A stretch of 64,000 bases of DNA, from contig NZ_DGUN01000027.1 of the NCBI RefSeq assembly GCF_002395745.1, positions 1 to 64,000 of the forward strand, written 5' to 3'. The DNA comes from Fibrobacter sp. UBA4309 (GTDB lineage: Bacteria; Fibrobacterota; Fibrobacteria; Fibrobacterales; Fibrobacteraceae). A program made the translations under genes and the position numbers. Below the pieces are notes generated by a model. It saw nothing but the letters and a program-made list of their open reading frames with translations, made no database searches and was not told the origin of the DNA. Of this stretch, positions 34,303 to 43,043 are shown one piece after another; position 1 is the first letter of the stretch, and each line of letters opens with the position of its first letter.

Positions 34303-35073
34303 TTATTGCCCGCAACGCTTGGAGTTGTTCGGGAGTCCCATCAGTTCGAACGCGTTCTTGCAACGGAGTTTCAAGTCTTCCGCTTCGTCCTTGGGCGTAT
34401 TCTTTAGCTGGGATCGCATGTAGAGAATTGTCGCCGTCATGTACGGCTTGTTCCCTTCGATAGACTTGGCTTCGGCAACGCGGTAAAGGGAGTCGGCTTC
34501 GCTGGCGTTGCCGGTGAGGTCGGCGATACGGGCTGCCGTATAGGCGTAGAAGCCCCCCTTCTTGCTGGAAAACTTGCCTACCATCTTGAGGGATTCTTCC
34601 GCATTGTCGCTACGGTGCGCTCCGGCATAGCTGATGGCGCATTCCGCATGGAATGTCGCTGCCGTGCTCTTGTCGGATTTCTTCACGGAGTCCGCGTCGG
34701 CCTTGCCGCAAAGCTTGGCTCCGTCGCTAAAGTTTTCGCGGGCGTTGGCCAGGGCGACTTTCGTGAGGGTCAGGCTGGTCGTGGTTGTCCTGTCCAGGAC
34801 TTCGGGACGCACGACGGAAATGAGGGAATCGGCGAAGTCGAAATCGAGGCTCTGCGTGCGGATTTGGGCCATGGCGAGCAGGACGCGCCCTTCCGACAGG
34901 AGGTCGGACTCCTTGCGGCTAGCAAGGAGAGCACGTTCGAGCTGGTTGTAGGCCTTGGCGTATTTTCCGGCGTTGATCGAACGTGCGGCGCGTGATGCGA
35001 GCACTCCGGATTCCGAAGCGCTGGAGTAGGCGAAGGCCCCGAGCAGGGCTAGCATGGCGAACTTTTTTACCAT
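34303..35073 (-). CDS. Periplasmic TPR-like protein next to the MlaD-type gene
   Basis: 256 aa with a signal peptide (AMLALLGAFAYSSA). The mature part is helical with TPR-like repeats (RSINAGKYAKAYNQLERALLASRK, GRVLLAMAQIRTQSLDFDFADSL, RIADLTGNASEADSLYRVAEAK). Its start lies inside the last codons of the MCE gene (7-base overlap), so the two are translationally coupled. It may help assemble or stabilise the MCE complex. No specific family is recognised. Confidence 0.75.
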   Translation of the reverse strand: MVKKFAMLALLGAFAYSSASESGVLASRAARSINAGKYAKAYNQLERALLASRKESDLLSEGRVLLAMAQIRTQSLDFDFADSLISVVRPEVLDRTTTTSLTLTKVALANARENFSDGAKLCGKADADSVKKSDKSTAATFHAECAISYAGAHRSDNAEESLKMVGKFSSKKGGFYAYTAARIADLTGNASEADSLYRVAEAKSIEGNKPYMTATILYMRSQLKNTPKDEAEDLKLRCKNAFELMGLPNNSKRCGQ

Positions 35074-36074
35074 AGCGTCTCCACCATGAAGGGCACGGAA
35101 TCCTTGCTAGGCATGTTCCTGCGGACAATCCAGATGTTCGAGATGCCTTCCATCAGGTCGTCGGCGTTCTGCAACGTGCCTTCCGTCGTTTCCATGAAGT
35201 CCGAAATGTTCGAGGTCATGAGCCCCATTTTCTCGACAATGCCGTCTACGCGGCCCATAGTCGTATCTACGGACTTCACGAGGCCGCCCACGCTACCCAT
35301 GAGTTCGTCCACCTTGCCCGGGAAGGGTTTCATGTCGTTGACGATTCCGGAGAGGTCCGTGGTCATGTTGTCGATCTTGTTGACCATCGGCGGGATGTTT
35401 TCGCTAAGCGTGTCGAGCAGCTTGCTCGTCTTGACAAGCGCGTTCTTGCCGGCGTAGGTAATGTCGTCGAGGCGGTTCAGCTGGCGGTTCAGGTTGTCGT
35501 AGAGGATTCGGGAACCGAACAGGGCGCCGATGGTGGTGCCGGTATCCATGGCCATACCGACCAGGGTGTCGGCGGCGTCAATGAGCTCGTTCACGCGTCC
35601 CAGCAGTTCGTTTGTCGTCTCGAGGACTGTTTCGATATCCTGAGCCTTGCCCGCCCGTATGAAGTCGCCTTCGTGCAGTACGTTGCCTTTGCCGCGGCGG
35701 ACGTCGATATTGATGACTCGGGCCGAAATCAGGTTCTGGTCGCGGATGGCGAATACTTCGGCGCTGTCGGTAATCCAGTTCTGGAATTCCTTGCGGATGG
35801 TGAATTCCATGTACACGCCGTCATTCTGGATTTTCATCTCTGAAATCTGGCCGACATCCACGCCGCTAATCTGTACGCGGGTTCCCGGACGGAGTCCCAT
35901 CGCCTTCTCGAAGATACTATGGATTTTGTACTCTTCGACGCCAATCATGCCGCTGGTAAAAAGTTTGGTATAGAGAACCAGGCCGAAGAGGGTCACGGCA
36001 ACGGTGAAGAAAATTCCGACCAGAAGGCCGGATAATTCCATCCAGTTTACCTGTTTCATTGGCTTGAATCTCAT
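35067..36074 (-). CDS. MCE/MlaD-family substrate-binding protein
   Basis: About 335 aa from the ATG at 36074 (MRFKPMKQVNW). One membrane helix (about 15-40), then the MCE domain (about 45-130: LRPGTRVQISGVDVGQISEMKI, VYMEFTIRKEF, DQNLISARVINIDVRRG), then a long helical region with coiled-coil heptads (ETTNELLGRVNELIDAADTL, IDNMTTDLSGIVNDMKPF). MCE proteins form hexameric channels that carry phospholipids across the periplasm. No MlaE/MlaF genes are adjacent. The start is fixed by a TATATT box seven bases upstream; a longer frame begins at 36104. Confidence 0.87.
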   Translation of the reverse strand: MRFKPMKQVNWMELSGLLVGIFFTVAVTLFGLVLYTKLFTSGMIGVEEYKIHSIFEKAMGLRPGTRVQISGVDVGQISEMKIQNDGVYMEFTIRKEFQNWITDSAEVFAIRDQNLISARVINIDVRRGKGNVLHEGDFIRAGKAQDIETVLETTNELLGRVNELIDAADTLVGMAMDTGTTIGALFGSRILYDNLNRQLNRLDDITYAGKNALVKTSKLLDTLSENIPPMVNKIDNMTTDLSGIVNDMKPFPGKVDELMGSVGGLVKSVDTTMGRVDGIVEKMGLMTSNISDFMETTEGTLQNADDLMEGISNIWIVRRNMPSKDSVPFMVETLW

Positions 36075-36081
36075 ATTCCGA

Positions 36082-36110
36082 AATATATAAATATTTGTTT
36101 TCAATGTGAA
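36082..36110 (-). promoter_or_regulatory. Promoter of the MCE operon
   Basis: TTCACA (36110-36105), a 17-base spacer and TATATT (36087-36082), with the ATG seven bases further. Leaderless start is predicted. Confidence 0.65.
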
Positions 36111-36156
36111 AAATTGATTCTATCTTTTTTATTTTGCAGGGAAAAGAGAGGATTTT

Positions 36157-37359
36157 ATGGAATTCCTGGAATTTTTGAATGCGTCGGTGACTCCTTACCA
36201 CACTGTCGAGGGGGTGAAATCCCTCTTGGCGCAGTCCAAGATTGAAAATTTGAAGGTTTGGGAACGCGGCGGGGCTCTCGTTGCGGTTCGCATGCCGAAA
36301 AATCCATGTACGGACCCCAAGTTCAGGATTTCGCTTGCCCATACCGATTTCCCGGCGCTCAAGATTTCGCCGAACCCGGATGGCCGATCGGCGGGCGTTC
36401 AGACGCTCCATCCCGAAATCTACGGCAGCCCGATATATACGAGCTGGCTCGATCGCGACCTGGGATACGCCGGAATCCTGGCTTACGAGGTTAACGAAAA
36501 AATCGGGACTAAACTGTTCCGTTCGGACAAGTTTGTCCGGATTCCTCAACTGGCGGTCCACCTGAATCGCGGCGTGAACCAGGACGGTTTGAAGGTGAAT
36601 CCGCAGACGGACCTGAACGCATTGTGGACCTCGAGCGAGGGCGCGAGGTTTGCAGACTCCCTGCAGAAGGAATTGCCCGAAGGGGCGAAGTTGCTCGATT
36701 TTGACGTGCAGCTTTTCGATGCGCAGCCGGCGCAGCTGGGAGGCCTTGACTGCGAATGGATTTATTCCGGGCGTCTCGACAACCTTTCGAGTTGCCATGC
36801 GGTCGCGACGGCGATGGTGAACGCTCCCGTGCCCGAGAACGACATCCTGGTCGCCGCCTTTTTCAACAACGAGGAGGTGGGCTCCGAGACCCGCGAAGGG
36901 GCCGCCGGGAACTTCCTCAGGAGCGTCCTGGAAGAAATCGCGCAGGAATGCGGCATACCGTCTCTGGCTTCTAGCCTTTCGTCCAGCCTTGCGCTTTCTA
37001 TCGACATGGCGCATGCCTGCCATCCGAACTTCGTGCAGAAACACGACCAGAATCACGCCCCTGTCTTGGGTGAAGGAATCGTATTGAAGACAAATTCACA
37101 AAAGCGCTACGCGAGCGACGTTCTTTCGAATGCCCGGTTCAAGATGCTCTGCAAGCAGGTGGATGTTCCGTACCAGACGTTCGTGACGCGAAACGACATG
37201 CCGTGCGGCTCTACCGTGGGCCCGACCGTCTCGGCGATGCTCGGGATTCCTACCGTCGACATTGGCGAACCCATCCTGAGCATGCACAGCATACGCGAAA
37301 TGATGGCGATTAAGGACCACGAAAGCATGATCCGCCTCGTTTCCGCATTCTTTTGTTAA
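36157..37359 (+). CDS. M18-family aspartyl aminopeptidase
   Basis: 400 aa; removes N-terminal Asp/Glu from peptides in the cytoplasm with two zinc ions. Metal and catalytic positions are seen in ISLAHTDFPALKI (His), YSGRLDNLSSC (Asp), FFNNEEVGSETREGA (Glu-Glu), LSIDMAHACHPN (Asp) and the C-terminal DIGEPILSMHSIREM (His). Slightly shorter than typical M18 enzymes (about 430-450 aa). A 50-base divergent gap separates it from the MCE operon. The GtrA gene follows 12 bases later. Confidence 0.92.
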   Translation: MEFLEFLNASVTPYHTVEGVKSLLAQSKIENLKVWERGGALVAVRMPKNPCTDPKFRISLAHTDFPALKISPNPDGRSAGVQTLHPEIYGSPIYTSWLDRDLGYAGILAYEVNEKIGTKLFRSDKFVRIPQLAVHLNRGVNQDGLKVNPQTDLNALWTSSEGARFADSLQKELPEGAKLLDFDVQLFDAQPAQLGGLDCEWIYSGRLDNLSSCHAVATAMVNAPVPENDILVAAFFNNEEVGSETREGAAGNFLRSVLEEIAQECGIPSLASSLSSSLALSIDMAHACHPNFVQKHDQNHAPVLGEGIVLKTNSQKRYASDVLSNARFKMLCKQVDVPYQTFVTRNDMPCGSTVGPTVSAMLGIPTVDIGEPILSMHSIREMMAIKDHESMIRLVSAFFC

Positions 37360-37371
37360 ATTTATCGAAGA

Positions 37372-37818
37372 ATGTTTGCTGGCATCGTAAAGAAACTGCG
37401 CAGCCGGTTTCCCCGCAAGTCGCTGATGGGGCAGTTCCTCCGTTACATGGTGACGGGGGGTGTTGCCTTCGTGGCCGATTTCGGGCTGTTCGCGCTGTGC
37501 CTTTACGGTTTCGGTTGGCACTACCTGCTGGCGAACCTCGTGGGCCTGGTAGCAGGCCTCGTCCTCAATTACCTGATGAGCATCCTGTGGGTGTTTACCG
37601 CCTGCAAGCGCATCCTCGAGAAACGGAAACTTGCCGAGTTCACGCTCTTTGCCCTGGTGGGCATCGCGGGCGTCGGCATAAACCAGGTGCTCATGTACCT
37701 GATGGTCGATGGCCTTGGTCTCAACGAGATGCTGTCGAAGATGGTCGCCGCGGTGCTCGTGCTGATGTGGAATTTTGGGGCGCGGAAGCTGATCCTTTTT
37801 AAGAAGAGAGAAAAATAA
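37372..37818 (+). CDS. GtrA-family membrane protein (polyprenyl-glycan flippase-like)
   Basis: 148 aa with four predicted membrane helices (YMVTGGVAFVADFGLFALCL, LLANLVGLVAGLVLNYLMSILWVF, FTLFALVGIAGVGINQVLMYL and LSKMVAAVLVLMWNFGARKLILF). GtrA proteins are thought to move bactoprenol-linked sugars across the inner membrane. The next genes, an FAD oxidoreductase and two GT-C-like transferases that use lipid-linked donors, fit this. The stop and the next ATG are one base apart. Confidence 0.9.
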   Translation: MFAGIVKKLRSRFPRKSLMGQFLRYMVTGGVAFVADFGLFALCLYGFGWHYLLANLVGLVAGLVLNYLMSILWVFTACKRILEKRKLAEFTLFALVGIAGVGINQVLMYLMVDGLGLNEMLSKMVAAVLVLMWNFGARKLILFKKREK

Positions 37819-37819
37819 G

Positions 37820-39469
37820 ATGGCTGCAGAAAAAGAATTCAAGAAGGTTGCCGTAATCGCGGGCGCAGGCCCTGCAGGATTGACGGCGGCGCTGGAACTG
37901 TTGCGCACTACCGACGTGAAGCCGGTTATTTACGAAGCCGAGGACGTTGTCGGCGGTATTTCCCGCACCGCGCGCTACAAGGGCAACCGCATGGACATCG
38001 GCGGCCACCGCTTCTTTAGCAAGAGCGATACCGTGATGGACTGGTGGCAGGGAATTCTCCCGCTCCAGGGTGCCGCCAGCAAGGACGACATCGCCATTGG
38101 CCGCAGCGTTCCGCTGACGGAAGGCGGCCCCGACCCGGAGAAGACGGACTACGTGATGCTCTGTCGCAGCCGCCTCTCGCGCATCCTCTTCTTGCGCAAG
38201 CTTTTTGATTATCCGGTGAGCCTGAATGGCGACACCATCCGCAATCTCGGTCTCTGGCGCATGTTCAAGATTGGCATGAGCTACCTCAAGGTGCAGCTGT
38301 TGCCCGCCCGCAAGGAGAAGAGCCTCGAAGATTTCATGATCAACCGCTTTGGCGTGGAACTCTACCGCACGTTCTTCCGCGACTACACCGAGAAGGTGTG
38401 GGGCGTGCCGTGCAGCAAGATTAGCCCCGACTGGGGTGGCCAGCGCATCAAGGGCCTTTCCATCACCAAGACGGTAATCCATGCGCTCAAGCAGATTTTT
38501 GCAGGCAAGAAGAAGGCCGAGGCCGGTGCCGCAAGCGGTGCGGACATCCGCCAGAAAGATACCGAGACGAGCCTCATCGGCCAGTTCCTGTACCCGAAAT
38601 TCGGCCCCGGCCAGCTCTGGGAAACGGTCGCCGAGAAAGTGAAGGAAATGGGCGGCGAAATAAACATGTACACGAAGGTCGTGGGCGTGAACCGCGACGC
38701 GAGCGGCAAGCGCGTCGAGAGCGTCGTCGTCGAGAGCATGGACAATACGGGCGTCTTTATGCACGAAACTATTCCGTGCGATTACTTCCTCAGCACCATG
38801 CCGGTCAAGGAACTCGTTGCCGCGATGGACGGCGAGAAGAATCCCGTGCCCGCCGAAGTCAAGCGTATCGCCGATGGCCTCGTGTACCGCGACTTCATTA
38901 CCGTGGGGCTCTTGCTCGACAAACTGCTCATCAAGAATCCGGCAAAGCCGGGAACGCCCGAAAGCAAGCTCAAGTTCGTTGCCGACAACTGGATTTACGT
39001 ACAGGAATCCGACGTGAAGCTCGGCCGCATCCAGATATTCAACAACTGGAGCCCCTACCTGGTAGCCGACCCCGAGAAGGTGTGGATAGGCCTCGAATAC
39101 TTTGCGACCGAGGGCGACGAGATGTGGCGCATGCCCGACAAGGACTTTATCCAGTTCGCCATCGACGAACTCGACAAGATTGACGTGGCAAGGCCCGAAG
39201 ACGTGCGCGACTCCGTGGTGTTCCACATCAAGAAGGCGTACCCCGCCTACTTCGGTACCTACGGCGAGTTCGACAAGATCCGCGAATACGTGGACCCGGT
39301 GGAGAACCTCTTCCTCATGGGCCGTAACGGCATGCACAGGTACAACAACATGGACCACAGCATGCTCGCCGCCATGGAAGTCGTGAAGTGCATCCGCGAG
39401 AATTCTACCGACAAGACTGCTCTCTGGAACGTGAACAGCGAAGAAGAATACCACGAAGGCAAAAAGTGA
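37820..39469 (+). CDS. FAD-dependent amine-oxidase-like / UDP-galactopyranose-mutase-like oxidoreductase
   Basis: 549 aa. The N-terminal dinucleotide fold is VAVIAGAGPAGLTAALELL (11-29), followed by the FAD-contacting VVGGISRTARYKGNRMDIGGHRFF, and the C-terminal FAD motif is NLFLMGRNGMHRYNNMDHSMLAAM. The combination GAGPAGL...GG.RFF...NMDHS is typical of sugar-nucleotide or polyprenyl-linked oxidoreductases in glycan clusters next to GtrA and GT genes. The exact substrate cannot be read. Start and stop overlap neighbours, so it is co-translated with a GT-C gene. Confidence 0.85.
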   Translation: MAAEKEFKKVAVIAGAGPAGLTAALELLRTTDVKPVIYEAEDVVGGISRTARYKGNRMDIGGHRFFSKSDTVMDWWQGILPLQGAASKDDIAIGRSVPLTEGGPDPEKTDYVMLCRSRLSRILFLRKLFDYPVSLNGDTIRNLGLWRMFKIGMSYLKVQLLPARKEKSLEDFMINRFGVELYRTFFRDYTEKVWGVPCSKISPDWGGQRIKGLSITKTVIHALKQIFAGKKKAEAGAASGADIRQKDTETSLIGQFLYPKFGPGQLWETVAEKVKEMGGEINMYTKVVGVNRDASGKRVESVVVESMDNTGVFMHETIPCDYFLSTMPVKELVAAMDGEKNPVPAEVKRIADGLVYRDFITVGLLLDKLLIKNPAKPGTPESKLKFVADNWIYVQESDVKLGRIQIFNNWSPYLVADPEKVWIGLEYFATEGDEMWRMPDKDFIQFAIDELDKIDVARPEDVRDSVVFHIKKAYPAYFGTYGEFDKIREYVDPVENLFLMGRNGMHRYNNMDHSMLAAMEVVKCIRENSTDKTALWNVNSEEEYHEGKK

Positions 39470-41205
39470 TGCGCAGCATTCTGAAACGGGAAGTGCCTTT
39501 GCTCGTCGGGATGCTCCTGACGGCAATCCTTTCTTACGTGATGACGCCCAAGATAGACAATGTCCTGTTGACGCGACAGGGGATGGAATCAAGGGCGGAC
39601 ATGCCGCTCAGCGTTCCCATGGGGGAAGGCGAGAACTTCTCGGTGACGATGGACGTGTTCACGGGCGGCGCCGGGGATTTCTTCTTGGATATCCATCCCG
39701 ACGATTGCGTTACGGATTTAAAAGTGAACGGGGTCGAACTCCCGTTCAGGAGGTATCCGGGTTTTTGTAGCTGGAATACCGGGTTCATTTTGGGCAAGAA
39801 GGAAATCCAGAAATATGTCGGTTCGGACCTTTCGAGGATGCGTATCGACATGTCCCTGCGCAACAATGGCGGCCTGGGTGGCATCACGGCAGTGGTGAAG
39901 GGAAGCGGCTTCTTGCTGAGTGCCGTTTCCGTGCTGTTTTTCCTGTTGCTCGGCGGCCTGATTTTCTCTGTCGGATCCCGTTTCAAAATTGACTATCGTT
40001 TGTTGCTGGTGTTCTTTGTCGGTCTCCTGTTGCGCGTGGGCTACACGCAGGCTACGTTCTACGACGAACGCGGGCACGATACGGGCGGCCATGTCCACTA
40101 CATCCAGATTATAGCGAAAGACCACCATATCCCCGCATCGAACGAATGCTGGACTTGTTACCACCCGCCCGTGTACTACGTCGCCAGCGCCGGTATCTGG
40201 AATCTTTTCGACTGGTTCGGCTGTTCGCCCCAGAACGCGGTCAAGTGGTTCGATTTCTTCATTTCGCTGTTGGCGCTGGCCTTTGGCCTGGCATGTATCG
40301 GCAATGTCCTCTGGGGGCAGCCGCGCTACATTGCCGCGTTGCTGTGGAGCGTGTGGCCAAGCTTTATACTGGCTTCGCCGCGGCTCGGTAACGACATCCT
40401 GTTCTATGCGATGCACGCCGTGGCGCTGTGGGGCTGTCTCCGCTACATCAAGACGAGCGCGGGCAAGTATTTCTTGACGGCCGTTTTGTCGGCTGCCGTT
40501 GCCTACTGGACAAAGTCTACCGCCGTCGTGACGTTCGGCATAGTCGGCGTTACCGTGCTTGTCCATACGCTCCCGAGAGTGTTGCGTGGCCTTGGCCGCA
40601 TGGAATGGGCTTCCGTGGCTGTGCTTGTCGTGGTGGGCGCGATTGTCGTGATTCGCGTTCTCGGCGGAGACGTTGTCGCCAATGCCGGCGGTAACGACAA
40701 CACTGTCCTGATCCAGAACCATCCGGGCAATTTCCTCTTCTTCGATATCCGTGCGTTCCTCGTGAATCCGTATATCGACCCGTGGCACGATGAGCTGGGC
40801 CGCCAGTTCTTCTGGAATTACCTAGCCAAGACATCCCTGTTCGGCGAATTCAAGCTCCTGGAAACGCTTGCGGGGCGCTGGCTGGCCTCTATCGTCAGCG
40901 CATGCTTCCTTGTCTTGCTTGCCTTCGGCATCCGTGGCTTCTGGAAGTCCCGTTGGACAAAGCTGAAGGTAATCCTTGCGGCACAGGCGCTGTTCTTCTT
41001 CTCTGCCATGATTGCGCTCCGCCTCAACTATCCGTTCTCCTGCAGCAACGATTTTCGCTATATCGTCCCCGTGCTGTTGAGCTGCCTGCCTTGGGTGGCC
41101 GAAGGTATTGCCGGTGACGGATCCACGAAGGGGCTCAAGGCGATCGGATTTTCGGTGACGGCCGTTTTCGTGGTGTGTTCGTCTATTCTAATGTTGAGCC
41201 TCTAA
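39469..41205 (+). CDS. GT39/ArnT-like membrane glycosyltransferase (GT-C fold)
   Basis: 578 aa starting at the ATG overlapping the previous stop (TGATG). A first membrane helix (about 10-28) is followed by a ~110-residue extracytoplasmic beta domain, and then about ten helices. The acidic GT-C motif is in TFYDERGHDTGGHVHYI (first loop), followed by TCYHPPVYYVASAGIWNLF, as in protein-O-mannosyl-type and ArnT-like enzymes. It should transfer a sugar from a polyprenyl-phosphate donor on the periplasmic side. The N-terminal beta domain is unusual for the family. Confidence 0.85.
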   Translation: MRSILKREVPLLVGMLLTAILSYVMTPKIDNVLLTRQGMESRADMPLSVPMGEGENFSVTMDVFTGGAGDFFLDIHPDDCVTDLKVNGVELPFRRYPGFCSWNTGFILGKKEIQKYVGSDLSRMRIDMSLRNNGGLGGITAVVKGSGFLLSAVSVLFFLLLGGLIFSVGSRFKIDYRLLLVFFVGLLLRVGYTQATFYDERGHDTGGHVHYIQIIAKDHHIPASNECWTCYHPPVYYVASAGIWNLFDWFGCSPQNAVKWFDFFISLLALAFGLACIGNVLWGQPRYIAALLWSVWPSFILASPRLGNDILFYAMHAVALWGCLRYIKTSAGKYFLTAVLSAAVAYWTKSTAVVTFGIVGVTVLVHTLPRVLRGLGRMEWASVAVLVVVGAIVVIRVLGGDVVANAGGNDNTVLIQNHPGNFLFFDIRAFLVNPYIDPWHDELGRQFFWNYLAKTSLFGEFKLLETLAGRWLASIVSACFLVLLAFGIRGFWKSRWTKLKVILAAQALFFFSAMIALRLNYPFSCSNDFRYIVPVLLSCLPWVAEGIAGDGSTKGLKAIGFSVTAVFVVCSSILMLSL

Positions 41206-41206
41206 A

Positions 41207-42949
41207 ATGTTGATATTCCGGTACGAAAAAAATTTGAAGCTGTTCCTTTTCTGGGCGTTCGCCTGCATCCTGGTCAATTTCTTTTGCACTTTCGGTGAAT
41301 CTTACGATGGTGACCAGAGCTTTTGGGTGGGGTGGGTGCAGCAGCTGATAGATGGCGGCTTCGGCAACTTCAAGGGCAATTACCCGCCGCTGTACGTGTT
41401 CTGGCTTTGGGTTGTCGCACAAATCCATTCCATATTCGGCATTGCCGTCGGCAAGACGTTCTTCTTGAAGTTCATCTGCCTTTGGCCGGTCTACTTTGCG
41501 CACCTGTTCCTTGTGGATTGGCTTTGCCGTATCGTCGGGAAGTTCGGGGCCCCGCGCTGGAAACAGCATTTGATGATTGGCTTTGTGGCGCTGAATCCGG
41601 CGATACTCTTGAACGGCCCTATATGGGGCCAGGTGGACTTGGTCCCGGTAGTCTTGGCGATGCTTTCGATTTACTGCATCTCTCGCCAGGGGCTCATCAA
41701 GTGGGCGTCCATGTTCTTTGTCCTGTCGGTGTTGACCAAGTTCCAGATGATTATGTTCTTGCCCGTGTTTGGCGGGCTGTTCCTCCGTCACTGGCGCGTT
41801 TCGTGGAAAGGGCTTCCCTTTGCCGCCCTGTCCGTCGTGATTGTCCTGCTTCCGTTCTTTATCGGCGGCAATCTTGTCGAGATGCTTGGCAGGGCGTATG
41901 TGCAGACTTCTAGCCAGTATCCCTATGCCACGTTCAATGCGGCGAACTTGTGGATGCTGCTTGCCGGGAACGTGGCTCCGGACAACGTCCCCATCTGGGG
42001 AATCAAGGAGGCCGGCCTGGGATTCCTGCTGAAACCGAGTGTCCTTGGCCGCGTACTGTTTGTCGCCGTCTCGATTTTTGTTCTGGTCAAGAGCCTGCTA
42101 TGCAAGAATATCCGTACGGCATATGCCCTATGCACCTTGAACGCGGTCGCGTTTTTTGTCGTGTTGCCCGGCATGCATGAACGTTACCTGATGTATGCGA
42201 TTCCGGCAGCGCTATGCTGGAGCATCTGGGATATGAAACGTGGCGGTGTCGCATGCGTTTTTGTTTCCCTGGTGGCGTCGCTGAACGTGAATATCATCAA
42301 TACCTACAAGGGGTACGATGTCTGGATGATAACCTCGGCGCTGGGCGCCGTCGTGCTGGTTGCGATCCTGTTGGTTGTCGCGTTCCCCGGGTTGCCGAAA
42401 AAAACAGTCGGCGTTGTATCCAGGTTGTCCTTGCCATCGTTTGTCCCGTATGTCGTCTTGTCGGTAATCTTGCTGGTGGAATGCTCGGTACTCATGTTCC
42501 AGTTGCGCCCGGTAGTTGTCCCTGCGAACGAAAAGAACGTGCTGGTGACGGACTTGCCGGTATTGCGCGCGGATCAGAGTTACAAGAAACCCATGGTGAA
42601 CGAATCCGTGGAAGGACGTTTCTTGACATCGGGTGATCGCCTGTACAAGAACGGTCTCGGCACGCATGCGCCTTCGCACATGACATATGAACTTCCCGAA
42701 AATGCCGATTCGCTGTTTATCGGTGCGGGTATTGACGACGAGGTCTATGACCACGGCAGTGCCGTCTTCATGATCCACCTGGACGGCGTAAATGTGTGGA
42801 CAAGCCGAGTCCTGCAAGGCCGTGACAGGCCGACCTTTGTGGCGATTCCTGTAAACGGGGCGAGAAAACTGGAACTCATTACCGACCCGGATGGCGACAA
42901 CAATAGCGACCATACGGACTGGCTGAATGCCTATGTAAGGGTGCGTTAG
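41207..42949 (+). CDS. GT-C-type glycosyltransferase fused to a C-terminal NPCBM-like domain
   Basis: 580 aa. Residues 1-435 form about eleven membrane helices with GT-C features: acidic motif GESYDGDQSFW in the first loop, NYPPLYVFWLW, LLNGPIWGQVDLVPVV and LPGMHERYLMYAIPAALCW. These resemble PMT/ALG-like mannosyltransferases (DUF2029-type). The last ~115 residues (SVEGRFLTSGDRLYKNGLGTHA, SLFIGAGIDDEVYDHGSAVF, KLELITDPDGDNNSDHTDW) match the NPCBM carbohydrate-binding pattern with its G.GTHA motif. It lies one base after the first GT gene. Fusion of a transferase to a glycan-binding module suggests it holds the growing polymer. Confidence 0.82.
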   Translation: MLIFRYEKNLKLFLFWAFACILVNFFCTFGESYDGDQSFWVGWVQQLIDGGFGNFKGNYPPLYVFWLWVVAQIHSIFGIAVGKTFFLKFICLWPVYFAHLFLVDWLCRIVGKFGAPRWKQHLMIGFVALNPAILLNGPIWGQVDLVPVVLAMLSIYCISRQGLIKWASMFFVLSVLTKFQMIMFLPVFGGLFLRHWRVSWKGLPFAALSVVIVLLPFFIGGNLVEMLGRAYVQTSSQYPYATFNAANLWMLLAGNVAPDNVPIWGIKEAGLGFLLKPSVLGRVLFVAVSIFVLVKSLLCKNIRTAYALCTLNAVAFFVVLPGMHERYLMYAIPAALCWSIWDMKRGGVACVFVSLVASLNVNIINTYKGYDVWMITSALGAVVLVAILLVVAFPGLPKKTVGVVSRLSLPSFVPYVVLSVILLVECSVLMFQLRPVVVPANEKNVLVTDLPVLRADQSYKKPMVNESVEGRFLTSGDRLYKNGLGTHAPSHMTYELPENADSLFIGAGIDDEVYDHGSAVFMIHLDGVNVWTSRVLQGRDRPTFVAIPVNGARKLELITDPDGDNNSDHTDWLNAYVRVR

Positions 42950-42978
42950 GGGCATTAGTTTTTCCGTTTCGTTTTTTG

Positions 42979-42996
42979 TATATTCTTGCCATGTAA
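42979..42996 (+). promoter_or_regulatory. Promoter box TATATT with an ATG-TAA at the expected start point
   Basis: TATATT (42979-42984) after seven T, then CTTGCC and ATGTAA at 42991-42996. It should drive the BatC-like gene, whose ATG is 48 bases further on. The position of the start-stop pair is the same as that of real start codons at other TATATT boxes in the window. Confidence 0.45.
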
Positions 42997-43043
42997 GGAT
43001 TGAAAGGAGTGCCCGAAATCCTGTTCAGAGGTTAGTGATTAAA

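Noticed and set aside
37799..39592. 597-aa frame antisense to the FAD oxidoreductase gene
   Set aside because: Covers a gene with clear FAD motifs and crosses two gene borders; no function visible.
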